A stretch of DNA of 64,000 nt from Perilla frutescens (GCA_026008535.1 BRKX01000014.1:6633001-6697000); one strand, 5' to 3'. Shown: positions 21,720 to 33,905, counted from the stretch's first letter. Program-made: numbers and translations. The notes: generated by a model not told the origin, from the letters alone.

Positions 21720-24140
21720 GACAGAGGAATAATTGGCTACAAATAGAGGAATGGTTTGATACAAACATATAAATATTTTCTATCGAAAGATGAATGATTT
21801 GCTATAAACAAATGAATAACTTGCTATAAACAGAGTAATAATTTGCTACAAACAGATAAATATTTTCTATCAAAACATGAATAATTTGCCATAACCAACG
21901 GAATAATTTACTATAAAATGAATAATAATTTGCTAAAAATTAGTAAATTTAAGTTTCATTTTTTTTACTTAAACATGAGCATTGCATACAACTGTGAGCA
22001 ATAAATGGTCCAACTAATATGAACCTTTGAAGTATAAGTCGAACAATAAACGAATCGCAAATGATAACCAAAGGAATATTTTGTGTAGTCAGTTTATATT
22101 CATACAATATGAGTACCATACTTGATAAAATTTCATAGTTTTTAGGACATTTAGCAAAATCAATTTGTTTGATAACAATGTTAATTATATATGTTCAACC
22201 TTGCACAATTCCAATATTTTTTGGCGAACTCTGTTGAGAATATGTGCTTTTATACATATTTAGGTATTTGCAAAAGATGAAGTATTTTATATAAATAAAG
22301 GAAATAATTTGATATAAATCGAATAATAATTTATTAACAATTACTGATGGGATTCCACCAATATTTTTTTTTTTATTTCTCTGCTACGAATTAGCAAACT
22401 TAAGTATCGAAAACTTTTTTAATTCATCTGCTACGAATTAGCAAAATTAAGTGTCGCTTTCTTTACTTAAAAATGACCATTGCAGACCACTTTCAGCAAT
22501 AAATGACCCAACCATTATGAACCTATCTGTAAACAGAGAAATACTTTGTGATAAAGAGATTATTAATTTGTTATAAAATGAATAGTTGAATATTGCACTA
22601 CGTAGTACCATAGGACTTGTTCGATTTTTCAAGTTCGTATATTCATCCTTTGTACGCTTCTCACCCGTCTTCAATGTTTTTTTTTCCATGTAGTGAATCT
22701 CCTTGTCCAGAATCAACAATGTTCACATCATTGCGTCTCTTTGTCTTAAACTCGTGTGCATAATCCTTGTTATCTGAATCACAAGAACAATTTGATGAAC
22801 ACATAGAAATACTTGGCTATTAACAATTTGATGAACACAATTTGCGATCATCAAAGGAATAATTTGCTAAAAATAGATAACTGTGAAAAATATGCATAAT
22901 GTGTTTTAATATGAAAAAATGCATAATTCATTATAACCAACTGCATAATTTGCTAAGCACATATGAATAATTGGCTATGAACAGAGGAATAATTTGCTAA
23001 AAATAAAGAAATATGAAAAACATGCATATTATGTTATAACCAACTGAACAATTTGGTAAACACAGAGGAATAGTTAGCTATCAATAGAGGAGTAATTTGC
23101 TATGAAACAAATGATTAGTTAGACTAAATCAAATTTGCACAAAATTGCGTAATAATTAAATCTGTAACCATTCTGGACATTTTCTCGTCTTCTCTTCCTA
23201 TCATGTCCTTCTAGATGCTTCACTTTTGCATCTATATTAGTGTATACAAAATATATATAAAAAAATTATCAACATTCTATTGAAAAATTAATTGTGAATA
23301 AACATCTAAATGTGAAATATGTCATTGATTATAATATCAAGTAAATATCTTTTGTTCCACTCCCTGATATGCAATTTTTAATACGATTATCCTTCCGATC
23401 ACCACCTAAATAACATTAATCCATATAAATGTATATTTTATTAAAATACAATTATGTGCTATAAATAGAGAAATAACTTGCTATTAACATAGACCAATTT
23501 TGTTATTACCAAATGAATTATTTGCTGTAAATAGAAGAATAATTTGTTATCAAGAGATACCAATGTGCTATAATTAAAGGAATTATTTGCTAAAGACATA
23601 GAAATAAGTTGCAATCCTACGTATAGAAATCATACCTCTAAAAAATTAAATGTTTAATATTAAATATTGAGCGATCATTTTGCCTGCACAAAAATAGCTT
23701 AATTTTTAACGTGATAGTGTATTGGAATCGCCATCAGATACCAGTTTTGCCACGACCAAAATAATAATCTGCTACAAACAGAAGGATAATTTGCTACCAA
23801 CATATACCAATGTGCTATAATCCAAGGAATTATTGGCTATAAACACATGAAAAATTTGCTACCAATAGATACAAATTTGCTATGATCAAAGGAATAACTT
23901 GCTACAAACAAAAATTATTTGCTACCAAACAGATGCCAATTTGCTATAATCAAAGGAACAATTTGCTATGAATATAAAAATAATACGTTACCAACAGATA
24001 TTATGAATCACAAAAAAAACAAAAAGCTATAAACATATGAAATAATTTGTTACCAACATATACCAATTTGCTATAATCAATGGGATAATTTTCTATAAAT
24101 ACAAAAATAATTTGTTACCAACAGAAGTTATGCCAAAATG
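21720..24140. repeat. E2 right subterminal array of ATAATTTGCTA motifs
   Basis: Dozens of degenerate copies of AATAATTTGCTATAAACAGA occur at irregular 25-50 bp spacing across about 2.4 kb. Variants alternate between CTATAAACA, CTACAAACA and CTACCAACAGATA. The spacing is too irregular and the copies too diverged for a satellite or CRISPR. It fits a subterminal protein-binding array of a DNA transposon, by inference. Confidence 0.75.
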
Positions 24141-24861
24141 ATTAACTTGCTAACATGGTCATATATATCCGCTAAACACAATAACATCAATTGCTATTAT
24201 AAACAAAAAAAATTAGATATAGTACATTTCATCTTCGATTAATTGAAATTTTAATTTTAATTATCAACAATTTTGTAGTCGCATTAGTTAATTGGATGTG
24301 AAAACCAGAGACCCGTGTCTTGATATTGATGTCCAACAACTCGACATCATTCGACAAACTTTAGAACACCAAAATGAACCCTATGATGCAAAACCACATT
24401 TAAGTCTTAAAAATACTATTTTGAAAGAGAATACAATAAATCACATACAATACACATATGTATACGAAAAATAGAATACGAAAATGAAATAGTCAAGAAT
24501 CGCGAACTGATCAAACGCTGATAAAATACTTGGAAATCTTCTCGATAAACCTCTACCCGTCATCTCCTTCTGTAGTATGCCTCTGCTATTTTCTGGGTAT
24601 CAAGAAGCCGTCGAGAAACTCTACCAGATATCTGTGAAATCTTTGAAAGTGGACGTCTCTTTTTTTTTCTTTGCTTTCAAAAATAGTGAATTGCTTTCTT
24701 ATTAACGGCGGCTCTTTGGCTATAAAACCCTAGTGATTTCTGACTCTATTACCCTTGTGTAAGTCAAATTCAGTTTAATACACGGTCAATTTGCAATTTA
24801 GCCCCTAAAAATTGAATTAAATCTTGACCATTAAAAAATCATAGATCCATGGATCTAATTT

Positions 24862-24908
24862 ATTCCTAGTTCCTACACAAGGGGGTGGTATCCATTTTAA
24901 CCCACCCC
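24862..24908 (-). repeat. Right terminal inverted repeat of E2
   Basis: The plus strand reads ATTCCTAGTTCCTACACAAG and ends CCCACCCCT before a short (TA)n tract at 24909-24920. Confidence 0.65.
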
Positions 24909-24920
24909 TATATATATATA

Positions 24921-26122
24921 TTTTAGTTGTTTCACTATCAAATTCATAATTTTAAATTTTTAATACACAAACACTTCAATGCACTATGTGTAAATAATGC
25001 TTATTTCAGACAAATCGGGTCAAAACGCAGGTTAATCCGCTTTGACCCGGGTCAATTCGGGTCAACCAGTAAAAAAAAAATCCGACAAAATCAATATCAA
25101 CTGCAACACTAAAAATTATCATTCAAAATTCGAAAAATATCACTTGCATCATTAAAAACTAAGGCGTCTGGTAATTATCTTATACTAGTTTATTTAGTTC
25201 AAATTGTGATTTTTTTCATTCCAATTAATGTTTAGAGTTTAAGAATTCAGTGTTTTTTAGGGTTCATGATTTTTAGGGCTCATATGGTTTTTTAGGGGTT
25301 AATTTTGTGTTTTTAAGAGGTTTTAGGGGTTTATTTTAGGTTTTTTAGGAATTTTTTTAGGGGTTTATTATATATATTTAGGAGGTTTATTTTGTGTGTT
25401 TTTTTTAATTTTTTTAATTCCATTTTAGGGTATAAATTTATATTTATTTCAAATAAATTAAATCAATTTTTTTTAATTTTATGATTCACTATTTTTATTT
25501 TAGGGCATAAATTTTTGCAGAAAAAAAAACAAAAAGGAAAAATAGAAAATAGAAAAAAATATATAAAAATCTAAAAAAAAATTGCCCAGAAAAGGGGAAA
25601 AAATTAGACGAGCGCGTGGGACGCGCGTGTGAGCCCATGCACCTTCTGAAATAGTGATGTAAATAAGGGGTGAGGAGGGGTTGGTGCGTGGAAGTCATTC
25701 TCATTTTAATAATATTTAAATTGTTATAAAACTAAAAATTTATAATATATATAATCAGTCATAATTAATATTTTTAGATAAAATTAAAATTTTAAAAAAA
25801 TATATACTATAATCAACCTCAATAATCAATTATTAATTAGAAAAATAAAAATTAAATAGTTAAAAATAACTATAAATCTTAATTGAATGGAATAAATACT
25901 AATTAATAATTATAAAATTAAAGTACTTCAAAAAATTGTAACTGAGAGAAAAAAAAACCGAGAAAATTAAAACAAATCAATTCAAAGCGGGACAATAGAA
26001 AAACTGGACTAGATTGTGACCGCATTTGCTCAACTCTAGCTAGTCACGAAATGGAAGTGATAAATTGAATTTAATTAATTGAAAGACAATGACATGATAT
26101 AATCGTAGGAGCACGCAATGAC
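24921..26122. other. Intergenic with TTGACC-type repeat and degenerate telomere-like DNA
   Basis: No coding region. At 25013-25150 is a block with GGGTCAATTCGGGTCAACC followed by TATCAACTGCAACACTAAAAA; the same kind of sequence recurs at 40260-40620, so it is a dispersed repeat. At about 25240-25440 the sequence carries several TTTAGGG-like words (TTTTTAGGGTT, TTTAGGGG), resembling degenerate plant telomere repeat. The rest is A/T-rich. Confidence 0.5.
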
Positions 26123-26125
26123 TAA

Positions 26126-26808
26126 GAGAGTGTATTGGATTGGGATTTCATTGGATTTTAAAGGATATTTAAAATTCGGGTGTATTCAATTCAGACTTTT
26201 AAAAGTCCTTTAAAATCCTGGTGTATTCAATCCAGACTTTTAAAAGTCCTTTAAAATCCTGGTGTATTTAATCCAGACTTTTAAATTTTTTTTAAAATCC
26301 GGATGTATTCAAAAATCCACGGACTTTAAAAAGTCATTGACTTCATTGGATTTCACCAGGAAATGACGTAAAAATTACAAAGGATGAAATCCGACCTCTG
26401 GACACGAGATTTCGATGGATTTGAAAAATCCGGCGAGCGTTGTGTCCCAGTGGCCGGTGAGGAGTTGAAATCGGGCACCCCAGCCGTCACCCGACCCCAA
26501 CGGCCGCTGGGTGCCAGCGGTCGCTGAGTTCCATTTTTTCCTGGACCCACCGATCGCTGTGTTCCATCGAGCGCTGAAAAAAACGATTTCAAATCCGTTG
26601 AAATCGTCCAAAATCAATCCGAAATCCATACACAAAATCCGCCAGACTCTGCATGGAGTTGGAAAACTCCATGTGGAGTTTTGGGAGACTCCATGTGGAG
26701 TTTTGGGAGACTCCATGTGGAGTCTATGGATTTATAAAATCCATAGAAATCCATGAACATTTTAAAGTCCAACAAAATCCATCAAAATCCTAATTGAATA
26801 CACCCCCT
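26126..26808. mobile_element. Small TIR element with internal GC-rich core
   Basis: The left end AGAGTGTATTGGATTGGGAT and the right end, on the minus strand, GGGGGTGTATTCAATTAGGA form imperfect inverted repeats that extend inward through GATTTTGATGGATTTT-like sequence. A possible TAA flank is present on both sides but is ambiguous. Inside are about four degenerate tandem copies of a ~44-bp unit (TGTATTCAATCCAGACTTTT) at 26180-26320, and a GC-rich core (26400-26580). ACTCCATGTGGAGT palindromes recur at 26660-26720. Frames through the core are not convincing as genes. The superfamily is uncertain. Confidence 0.6.
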
Positions 26809-27639
26809 TAAAGAAGAAAGAATTGGCCTAGCTATGTATGTCACCATAATTTAATTAATTATATATTGCTAATTACCTACATACTTAATTAAATTGACGA
26901 GTCTTTAATTTCTCTTCAAGCATTTGGATATGATATTATTATATGAAACTAGCATTACTATGATGCACGGATAAAATTTTTAAATATAGAATTATTGTAT
27001 TATAGCAATATTTTAATAGCACGTAATTCATAGTAATAAGGATTAAATTACACTTCAATATCGAACGTTTCGTCCTTTTTCACCTTTGTCCTGAAAATTC
27101 AAAAGTTACAATTCAATATTGCCTAAAGTTTGATAAAGTAACACTTAAAGCATTAATGCATTTTTTGGTGACTCAAATATTGGCGTGGAATGTCATCCTC
27201 GCCTTCAAATGCCTCCACACCTTTGTGTTGTGAAAATTAACTGTCACATCATGCATCAACGAATTCACAAACAACTATGCTGCAAATTACGATTAATCTT
27301 CTTAATTTTCATTTTTATGATTTATAAATACACACAATATATGAATTTTCGGATATATATATATACTGTGAAAATAATTATGTTTCTTTCCTAAAAATAT
27401 ATTTATGTATACCATATTAGCCTTATTAATATATTAATTTAGGCATATTAATTATTTATATGTTTTTGAATATTTCAATATATTAATTAACAGATTTCAT
27501 AGGATTTACTTACCACCTACCATCTTTTATTTATTGATTTCATATACCACATTTTATTTATTGATTTGCTATATATTAATAGTTATTTTGCATGAAAAAT
27601 AATGAACTTATATAAATAAAATATTCTATAGTGATAGAT
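26809..27639. other. Intergenic, nothing recognised
   Basis: AT-rich DNA. The open frame at 27185-27394 has no recognisable domain and strongly AT-biased composition, so it is not called as a gene. Confidence 0.5.
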
Positions 27640-27648
27640 TAATATAAT

Positions 27649-28498
27649 GGGAGTTTCTATTTGCACTACAACTTTTACTCTTTGCACCACAAAATAAAAA
27701 AAAAAGTATAAATAAAATAATTTTAAAATGACGTAAATACCATTTATATTACTTTTCTTATAAAATAAAAAATTAGAAAAAAAAAATTCCACCATCATCT
27801 ACAAGACTACATCACCATCGTCGCTCCAAAGATCCAACAACCACCACCCAGTCCAGCCAGCATCGACACCATCTAATCCCCCTTTTCTCCGTCAACCTAC
27901 CACCCACGACCATGGAGACCACATAGACACCGACGACATGGGCGACCGAGAAGACAACAACTCAAACTTCTTCATGAATCGAAAATCAGACACCAGACAA
28001 CAATTGAAAATCAATTTGAAATATTCAGTTCGAACCCATTACTTATGTTCGAAATTTATTTTTCGAATGCACTATACATGTTCGAGAAAATATTTTCATA
28101 TTAGTTGAAAGATCGAATTTTCGAAACGGTGGTAGAGGTAGACGAGAGGAGGACAGCGTCTGTAAGGTTAGAGAAGGAGATTTTTTTTTTGTTCTTTTGA
28201 TGAGGTTGGCAATTGACAGAGGTAGAAAGGAGGAGGAGAAGGCTGCTGGCAGAGGTAGAGGAGAGGCCACCAAGCAGCTTTTCCTGGTGACCCGGAGACG
28301 GCAAATCCAGATAAAGTTCTAGGCAGTTAGAAGAGGAAAAACCTCTATCTATCGGATCAAAGGATGTTCGGTTAATTGTAGTATGTTGTGGGCTGTGTAA
28401 TACTAATATTCCCTTGGCGAAGGGTTACGTCTTCGTCTTCTATGGCTACCTAGTATTCTATGGAAAGGTAGGAGCAGCAAGTTGGAGAAGATGGAGAG

Positions 28499-28534
<36 letters not shown>

Positions 28535-28655
28535 TAAATTAATTTTTTTAGTAAGGATAAATAAGTAATATAGTGTGGTGCAAAGAGTAAAAAATGAAGT
28601 GCACAAAATAGGTGAAGTGCAATGAGTAATATTCGTGGTGCAAATAGTCACTCCC
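27649..28655. mobile_element. Small Mutator-like TIR element (MULE), 1.0 kb
   Basis: The left end GGGAGTTTCTATTTGCAC and the right end, on the minus strand, GGGAGTGACTATTTGCACCA are inverted, with a second paired block ACTCTTTGCACCACA. It is flanked by a perfect 9-bp direct repeat TAATATAAT (27640-27648 and 28656-28664), the length typical of MULEs. The interior (about 27790-28480) is less AT-rich than the surroundings and has an open minus-strand frame rich in Ser and Leu. That could be captured host sequence, but I recognise no domain. Confidence 0.75.
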
Positions 28656-28855
28656 TAATATAATATTATAAAGTGATAGATTATTTCATTGGAACATAAA
28701 TATAATATATGATTTGATCGATAATCTTTATAATAATTATTAAGATTGGTTAATCAAGGGATGAAAATTGAATACATTTCATTAAAACGTATGCATAGTA
28801 TCTTTCATATATATATATATATATAATGATATATAAAGATTGATTGATTAATTAT

Positions 28856-28950
28856 GGGAGAAAAAATTATATAGACAATTTATTTTTAAAATTAATTTAG
28901 TTGGGCAAGTTTTAAGGGTGTAGTAGTTATATGGGCAATTTGTACTACAT
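28856..28950 (+). repeat. Left terminal inverted repeat of E3
   Basis: It pairs imperfectly with 36394-36485 on the other strand. The best-conserved block is AGGGTGTAGTAGTT plus TATGGGCAATTTG. Confidence 0.55.
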
Positions 28951-29829
28951 TGATCAATAAAATCTGAATATTCTCTTACTTTTCTGAAAAGTGATGTGTA
29001 CATTTGTACTTTCCATGCAAAAAGAATAAAATATGTCTTTTGGAATAAAATCTCTTGGATATCATGCTGGACAAGTATATCTTTAGAATAAAATATATTC
29101 GAACTCAATTTAAGTTTGAAAAAATGAATCCGCTTGTGAATCTTTGCATTTAATATCGTATTAAATTTCTGTAACCACCATCGATCTCTAATCTCTCTCT
29201 CTCTCTCTCACAACTTTTTTTCAATTTTTCCTCTCTTCTTATTGGCTGTATTAGCCCATTTCTCTCTCGCCGCTGAAACCCTTTGAAAAAAAAAACACGA
29301 TTCAGTCTTCGGACTTGGGTTGGAATCACCAGATGGAAGAAGGATGTGAAGATGTAGGCCGACCGTCGGGAGAGGTTAGACTTGCTATTTGTTTTAGTTA
29401 AAGGTATTGTTGTGTAACGATAGGGTAGGAGTTGCATAACTATAGGTTAGTTGTAGATCTAAACATTTGTTGATTCATGTATAATGATAGTTGAAAGATA
29501 GGCCTGATCTTCCATAACGATATAGCCATAACGATTGTCATTTTATCCATAACAATTATTGTTTTATCCATAACGATTGTTCATATTTAATGGAAATAGT
29601 TGATTTATCCATAACGATAGTTTTCTTCTCCATAACAATAGTTTATTTAGAAGTTTCGTTATGATTTATTTGAATAGTTGATCAATCGTTATGCTTCTTA
29701 GAAGTTTCATTATGCCTTTTTTAATAGTTTCGTTATTGTTTATTTGAATAGTTGATCAATCGTTATGCTTTTTTAGTAGTTTTCGTTATGCTAAACTTTT
29801 GTTAATGGTAAAATTATATTTTCGTTAAT

Positions 29830-30430
29830 GGTAAATTTTTATTCTCATTATGCTAAAATTTAAACTTTCGTTAATGTTATCGTTATGTGAAATTTAAATT
29901 TCGTTATTGTTAAAATCTAATTATCGTTATTGCTAAATTTAAATTTTGATATGTTAAAGTTAAAACTTTCGTTATTGGTAAAATTATATTTTCGTTAATG
30001 CTAAATTTTTATTTTCGTTATGCTAAAATTTAAACTTTCGTTAATGTTATCGTTATGTGAAATTTAAATTTCTTTATTGTTGAAATCTGACTATCGTTAA
30101 TGCTAAATTTAAATTTTGATATGATAAAGTTAAAACTTTCGTTATTGGTAAAATTAAATTTTTGTTAATGGTAAATTTTTAGTATCGTTATGCTAATGTT
30201 TAAACTTTCGTTAATGTTATCGTTATGTGAAATTTAAATTTCTTTATTGTTAAAATCTAATTATCGTTATTGTTAAATTTAAATTTTGATATGTTAAAGT
30301 TAAAACTTTCGTTATTGGTAAAATTAGATTTTCGTTAATGTTAAATTTTTATTTTCGTTATGTTGAAACTTTAATTTTCGTTAATTTTATGGTTATGTTA
30401 AATTTAAATTTTCGTTATAGTTAAATGTAA
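29830..30430. repeat. 170-bp tandem repeat inside E3
   Basis: CGTTATGTGA occurs at 29881, 30051 and 30221, an exact 170-bp period, with the intervening sequence largely conserved. Each unit is itself built of degenerate CGTTATGCTAAA / CGTTAATGGTAAA words. Adjacent flanks (29440-29830, 30430-30480) contain looser copies of the same words. Confidence 0.9.
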
Positions 30431-30543
30431 ATGTTCGTTATCTTTAAAATTAACTTTCGTTATGTTAAATAGATTGAATGATAACTTTAATTTAATTAGA
30501 ATTGATATAGTCATGCTCAACCAAAGCATATTGTATGGTTTTT

Positions 30544-30687
30544 TTTTTAATAATAATATTAGTCTAAATAATACTATTAGTAAAAAATAAAAAAATTAAT
30601 AATAATAATAATAATATTACTCTAATTAATACTATTAGTAAAAAATAAAAATAACAAAAACATCTAATATAAACAATAATACTTTTT

Positions 30688-30744
<57 letters not shown>

Positions 30745-30843
30745 TTCGTGTAAGTAATCATAATAGTAAAAAATAAAAATATAAAAAACAATTAATATAA
30801 ATAATTATACTTTTTAAATTTAAAAATAAATAATAATAATAAT

Positions 30844-30914
<71 letters not shown>

Positions 30915-30943
30915 AAACAACAACAACAACAACAACAACAACA
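30544..30943. repeat. Compound (TAA)n and (CAA)n microsatellite block
   Basis: (TAA)n runs at about 30597-30620 and 30690-30744, and a (CAA)n run at 30844-30943. An apparent poly-isoleucine frame on the minus strand across this block is a microsatellite artefact. Confidence 0.9.
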
Positions 30944-31080
30944 ATCACTAATCTAATAATAACAATAATATTTGCTAATTAATAATATTAGTAAAAAATA
31001 AAAATAGCAAAAACAATTAATATAATTAATAATTTAATAACAGTCTAATTTTATATTGTGAAATTTAGATCGAGTGGATT

Positions 31081-32004
31081 AGACGCCCCCTCCAGAGGTT
31101 CAAGCCGACTGTGAATATGTACGTGAAAATGGAGTTAGTAGACAAGATTAGGGAGGTGTTACAGCATTTCAGCAGTGAGGAAATGGTCCAGATGTTCAGA
31201 TCTGGATGCTTAGGACACTTCGTGGACTTTAGGGGGGGTAACATAGCCCGAAAGGCATTGCATGCATTGATTTGTCGCGAAGTGCGTGTCCAGGATCCTG
31301 CACGCGATGGTAGAGAGTGTTGGTTCCATGTGAGTGGAACGACACTACACTTTGGGCCCTCAGAGTTCGCACTGGTGTCGAGCTTGCGGTTCGGGCCATC
31401 CAGTTTCGATCCGAATGCGGCTCATGTGATTCTGGCCCCAGTAGCATCTATCACCGGCTATTTGAGGGGAAGAAGACGATAATTACACAGATGTATGAGA
31501 AGTTCACGGAGAGGCGTCTAGCCAATCACCCTCCAGATTACGTGAAGATTGCGAACTTCCTGATCATGTACCGGATGTTATTTTGCTAGGACCCCGGACG
31601 TACGATCGATGACTGGGTGTGGGCCCTGGTAGAGGATGCCGATGCGTGGAATTCTTTTCCATAGGGGGATACACATTTTAGATCCTGATGCACTTTATCA
31701 GCATTCTCCCTAGAGCTCGACGGGATATGGGCCCACAGAGGGACGAAGCGTATCATTGGTACGGACCTGTTTGGGTATTTCAGGTAATTAGTTGAATTTA
31801 TCATGAAAAATTTATGTTTTAGTGATTTGATATTATACTTACATGATATTCTACGTTTTTAAAAAGGCATGGACCTGTGAGGTTTTCCCCGAGATTGTCT
31901 GTCATTTGGGCGTCCCTGGAGGTCAAATGACCACACCTCACTTATTGAGGTGGTCATTCATAGCCCCGAGCATCGACTTCTCCAGATTTTTTGATAGACA
32001 GGTA
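31081..32004 (+). pseudogene. DUF1985-domain gene of an Ulp1-class MULE, 5' part
   Basis: From the ATG at 31117 the frame reads MVQMFRSGCLGHFVDFRGG, then CREVRVQDP, GRECWFHVSG and LHFGPSEFALVSSLRFGP, which is the DUF1985 layout (small-residue/FGHFL-type motif, WF.., F...EFALvtGL..G). At about 31460 the frame shifts, after which KKTIITQMYEKFTERRLANH, a TAG at 31587-31589 and DPGRTIDDWVWALVEDADAW continue the same domain. Later sequence near 31866-31990 (KAWTCEVFPEIVCHLG, TPHLLRWS) carries on in another frame after an intron-like or decayed gap. DUF1985 normally lies N-terminal to the Ulp1 protease in plant transposon proteins, but no protease follows here. The gene is broken by at least one frameshift and one stop and truncated at about 32004. 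Confidence 0.75.
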
Positions 32005-33181
32005 ACGTGTGTAGAAATGCGGGCAATTGCGCATAGGACTTATCAAAGTCCCCATAGATCATCTCAATTGCAATGTTCCTCGAGCGCAGAGCGAAACTGT
32101 AATCAATCTGAATCCTGTACTCACGTAGAAGCTCGGAGACCATCTCTTTGGGCTTCAGAACAACCCCCTCATCGACCAGTTTACATGCAAAATACTTTGC
32201 AATCACCCGTGCAGGCACCTGTCGTGGGGCAACTCGGCTCATATCCATGTGGTAAATGTGAGTGCCGCCAAACTTGTAGATTCTCCAAACAACTCCATCC
32301 ACAACGGCACACAGCTTGAACGGGCACTTCCTGCCATGCTTGCACATGTAGACCAGCCGTGTCTTGTTCGATCGATACACGACATACTCCACTCGATTCT
32401 GCATGTGATACAGACCCACGGCCAGGGCCAAATCATCCTTGGTGTGAAAAATCGCACCCTTATGAAGTTCATCCGTATTGGCTGCTGAAGGCTCGTCCCA
32501 ACTCAGTGGGCCTGCAACGTCAATATTCGCAATTGGAACAAGCCAATTGCTCTCACCCCTCTCAGATACATCCTCAGCCCTAGTGTTCGACGATGATGCT
32601 CCTCCGGTCATGCCTATCAATCGTCCCGTACCCCCTATAGAACGAATCCATCCCGTGAACTCTATGAACACTAATTCGAGCAAGTCCGTTCTCATATTCT
32701 CCTCCGCTTCTTCATCAGTAGTAGGAATTTATTCTTCTTCTTCTTCTCCTTCTTCATGCGGGAATGCATCGTCGTCAAAATCGTGCTCTAGAGCCTCATA
32801 CTGCTGCGTATCATCACGAACCTCCTCTCTGACCGGTTCTCTATATTCGGGCATGGTGTCAGGGATGACCCTTGAGCTGCTGTGTCCTCTCTGAACAACA
32901 TACACAATCATCTCTTGACTCTGCTCGTGGAGCAAGTCAAGCAAATCAGCATCATCTTTCAGTCTTGTCTTGATCTGTCTCTCGCTATTGGTGCTCGACA
33001 TCCTTGATAACTGGTACTCGACAGAGATGGGATCGGTCTCCAGTAACTTATGTATCTCTCTCATCAGTGTCCTAAAACAGATATCATCAGATGACATGAT
33101 GATTAGCTCCTCCACACCATCTACATATTGAGCTCTCTCCCAACGGCCACTATGTCGTACAATTATACGACGTTTAACCAT
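32005..33181 (-). pseudogene. MuDR-type MULE transposase, N-terminal half
   Basis: The ATG is at 33179-33181 (MVKRRIIVRHSGRWE), a PB1-like opening common in plant MULE transposases. An acidic linker (HDFDDDAFPHEEGEEEEE) ends in a TAA at 32729-32731, and the same frame resumes immediately. It then shows the MuDR DNA-binding domain: KGAIFHTKDDLALAVGLYHM, VYRSNKTRLVYMCKHGRKC, VVWRIYKFGGTHIYHMD and PARVIAKYFACKLVDEG, followed by LLREYRIQIDYSFALRSRN and QLPAFLHTL. Similarity stops at about 32004, where convergent DUF1985 sequence begins. The DDE catalytic core and SWIM zinc finger are absent, so it cannot be an active transposase. It binds element ends in intact relatives. Only one nonsense codon interrupts about 390 codons. 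Confidence 0.85.
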
Positions 33182-33189
33182 CTGTGATA

Positions 33190-33905
33190 ACAAAAAATTC
33201 CAATTTAAAGATAATGAAAATTTATTTTCACGTAATCATAACGATATTTTCAAGCATAACGAAATAATTCAATTCTAAGCATAACGATAATTCAATTTTA
33301 AGCATAATGAAACTTTAAATTTTAAGCAAAATTTGACAGTAATGAAAGCATAATTTAAGCATAACGAAAGCATAATTTAAGCATAACGAAATGAATAATA
33401 TTTTTTATTTATAACGAAACTTTAGTGACACTTTAAAGCATAACGATGGATAATTTTAAAGATAACAAAAATTTAATTTATCACTAACGAAACTTTGATT
33501 TTTAACATAACGATCATTTAAATTGAACTATAACGAAAATTTAATTTTAACATAACGAAAGTTAATTTTAAAGTTAACGACAATTTAAATTTATGCATAA
33601 CGAAAACTAAATTTTCAACATAACGAAAATAAAAATTAACATTAACGAGAATCTAATTTCAACATAACGAAAATACAAAATTAACATTAACGAAAATTCA
33701 TTTTATGCATAATGAAAATTAATTTAGCCATAACGAAAACTCATTTAGGCATTAATGAAAATTTAATTATAACTAAAGTAAAGCCATAATGATAATTTTC
33801 ATATTATGCATAACGAAAATTAATTTTATGAATAACGAAAATTTAGTCGTAACTAAAGTGAAATCATAACGAAAATTCATTTTATGCATAACGAAAATTC
33901 ATTCC
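33190..33905. repeat. E3 right-half ATAACGAAAATT array
   Basis: About 700 bp of degenerate GCATAACGAAAATTAATTTT words with roughly 25-40 bp spacing lie immediately upstream of the transposase start codon. The motif is the reverse complement of the words in the left array (CGTTAT). Confidence 0.8.

Larger units (their letters stand above)
19236..24908. mobile_element. E2: nonautonomous TIR element related to E1
   Basis: The left end has TTCAAATGAGAACC and CTTGTGTAGGAACTAGGAAC. The right end, read on the minus strand, has CTTGTGTAGGAACTAGGAA after a (TA)n border. These TIRs resemble those of E1 (shared GGAACTAGGAAC). The element is 5.67 kb and I find no transposase or Ulp1 domain. Short frames at 19483-20039 are low-complexity. 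The interior is dominated by repeated ATAATTTGCTA words, mainly in forward orientation in the right half and as TAGCAAATTAT in the left half. This is consistent with a MULE-type nonautonomous element with long subterminal repeats. Confidence 0.6.

Noticed and set aside
21720..24140. Possible CRISPR-like array
   Set aside because: Words are degenerate, spacing irregular, no cas genes, and the DNA is plant nuclear; a transposon subterminal array explains it.
24292..24474. Short plus-strand frame near the right end of E2
   Set aside because: 60 codons, no domain, AT-biased and inside element repeat DNA.
30564..30791. Poly-isoleucine open frame on the minus strand
   Set aside because: It is only the translation of an ATT/TAA trinucleotide microsatellite.
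31958..32894. Plus-strand frames opposite the MULE transposase
   Set aside because: The minus strand reads a recognisable MuDR DNA-binding domain; the plus frames are shadows.
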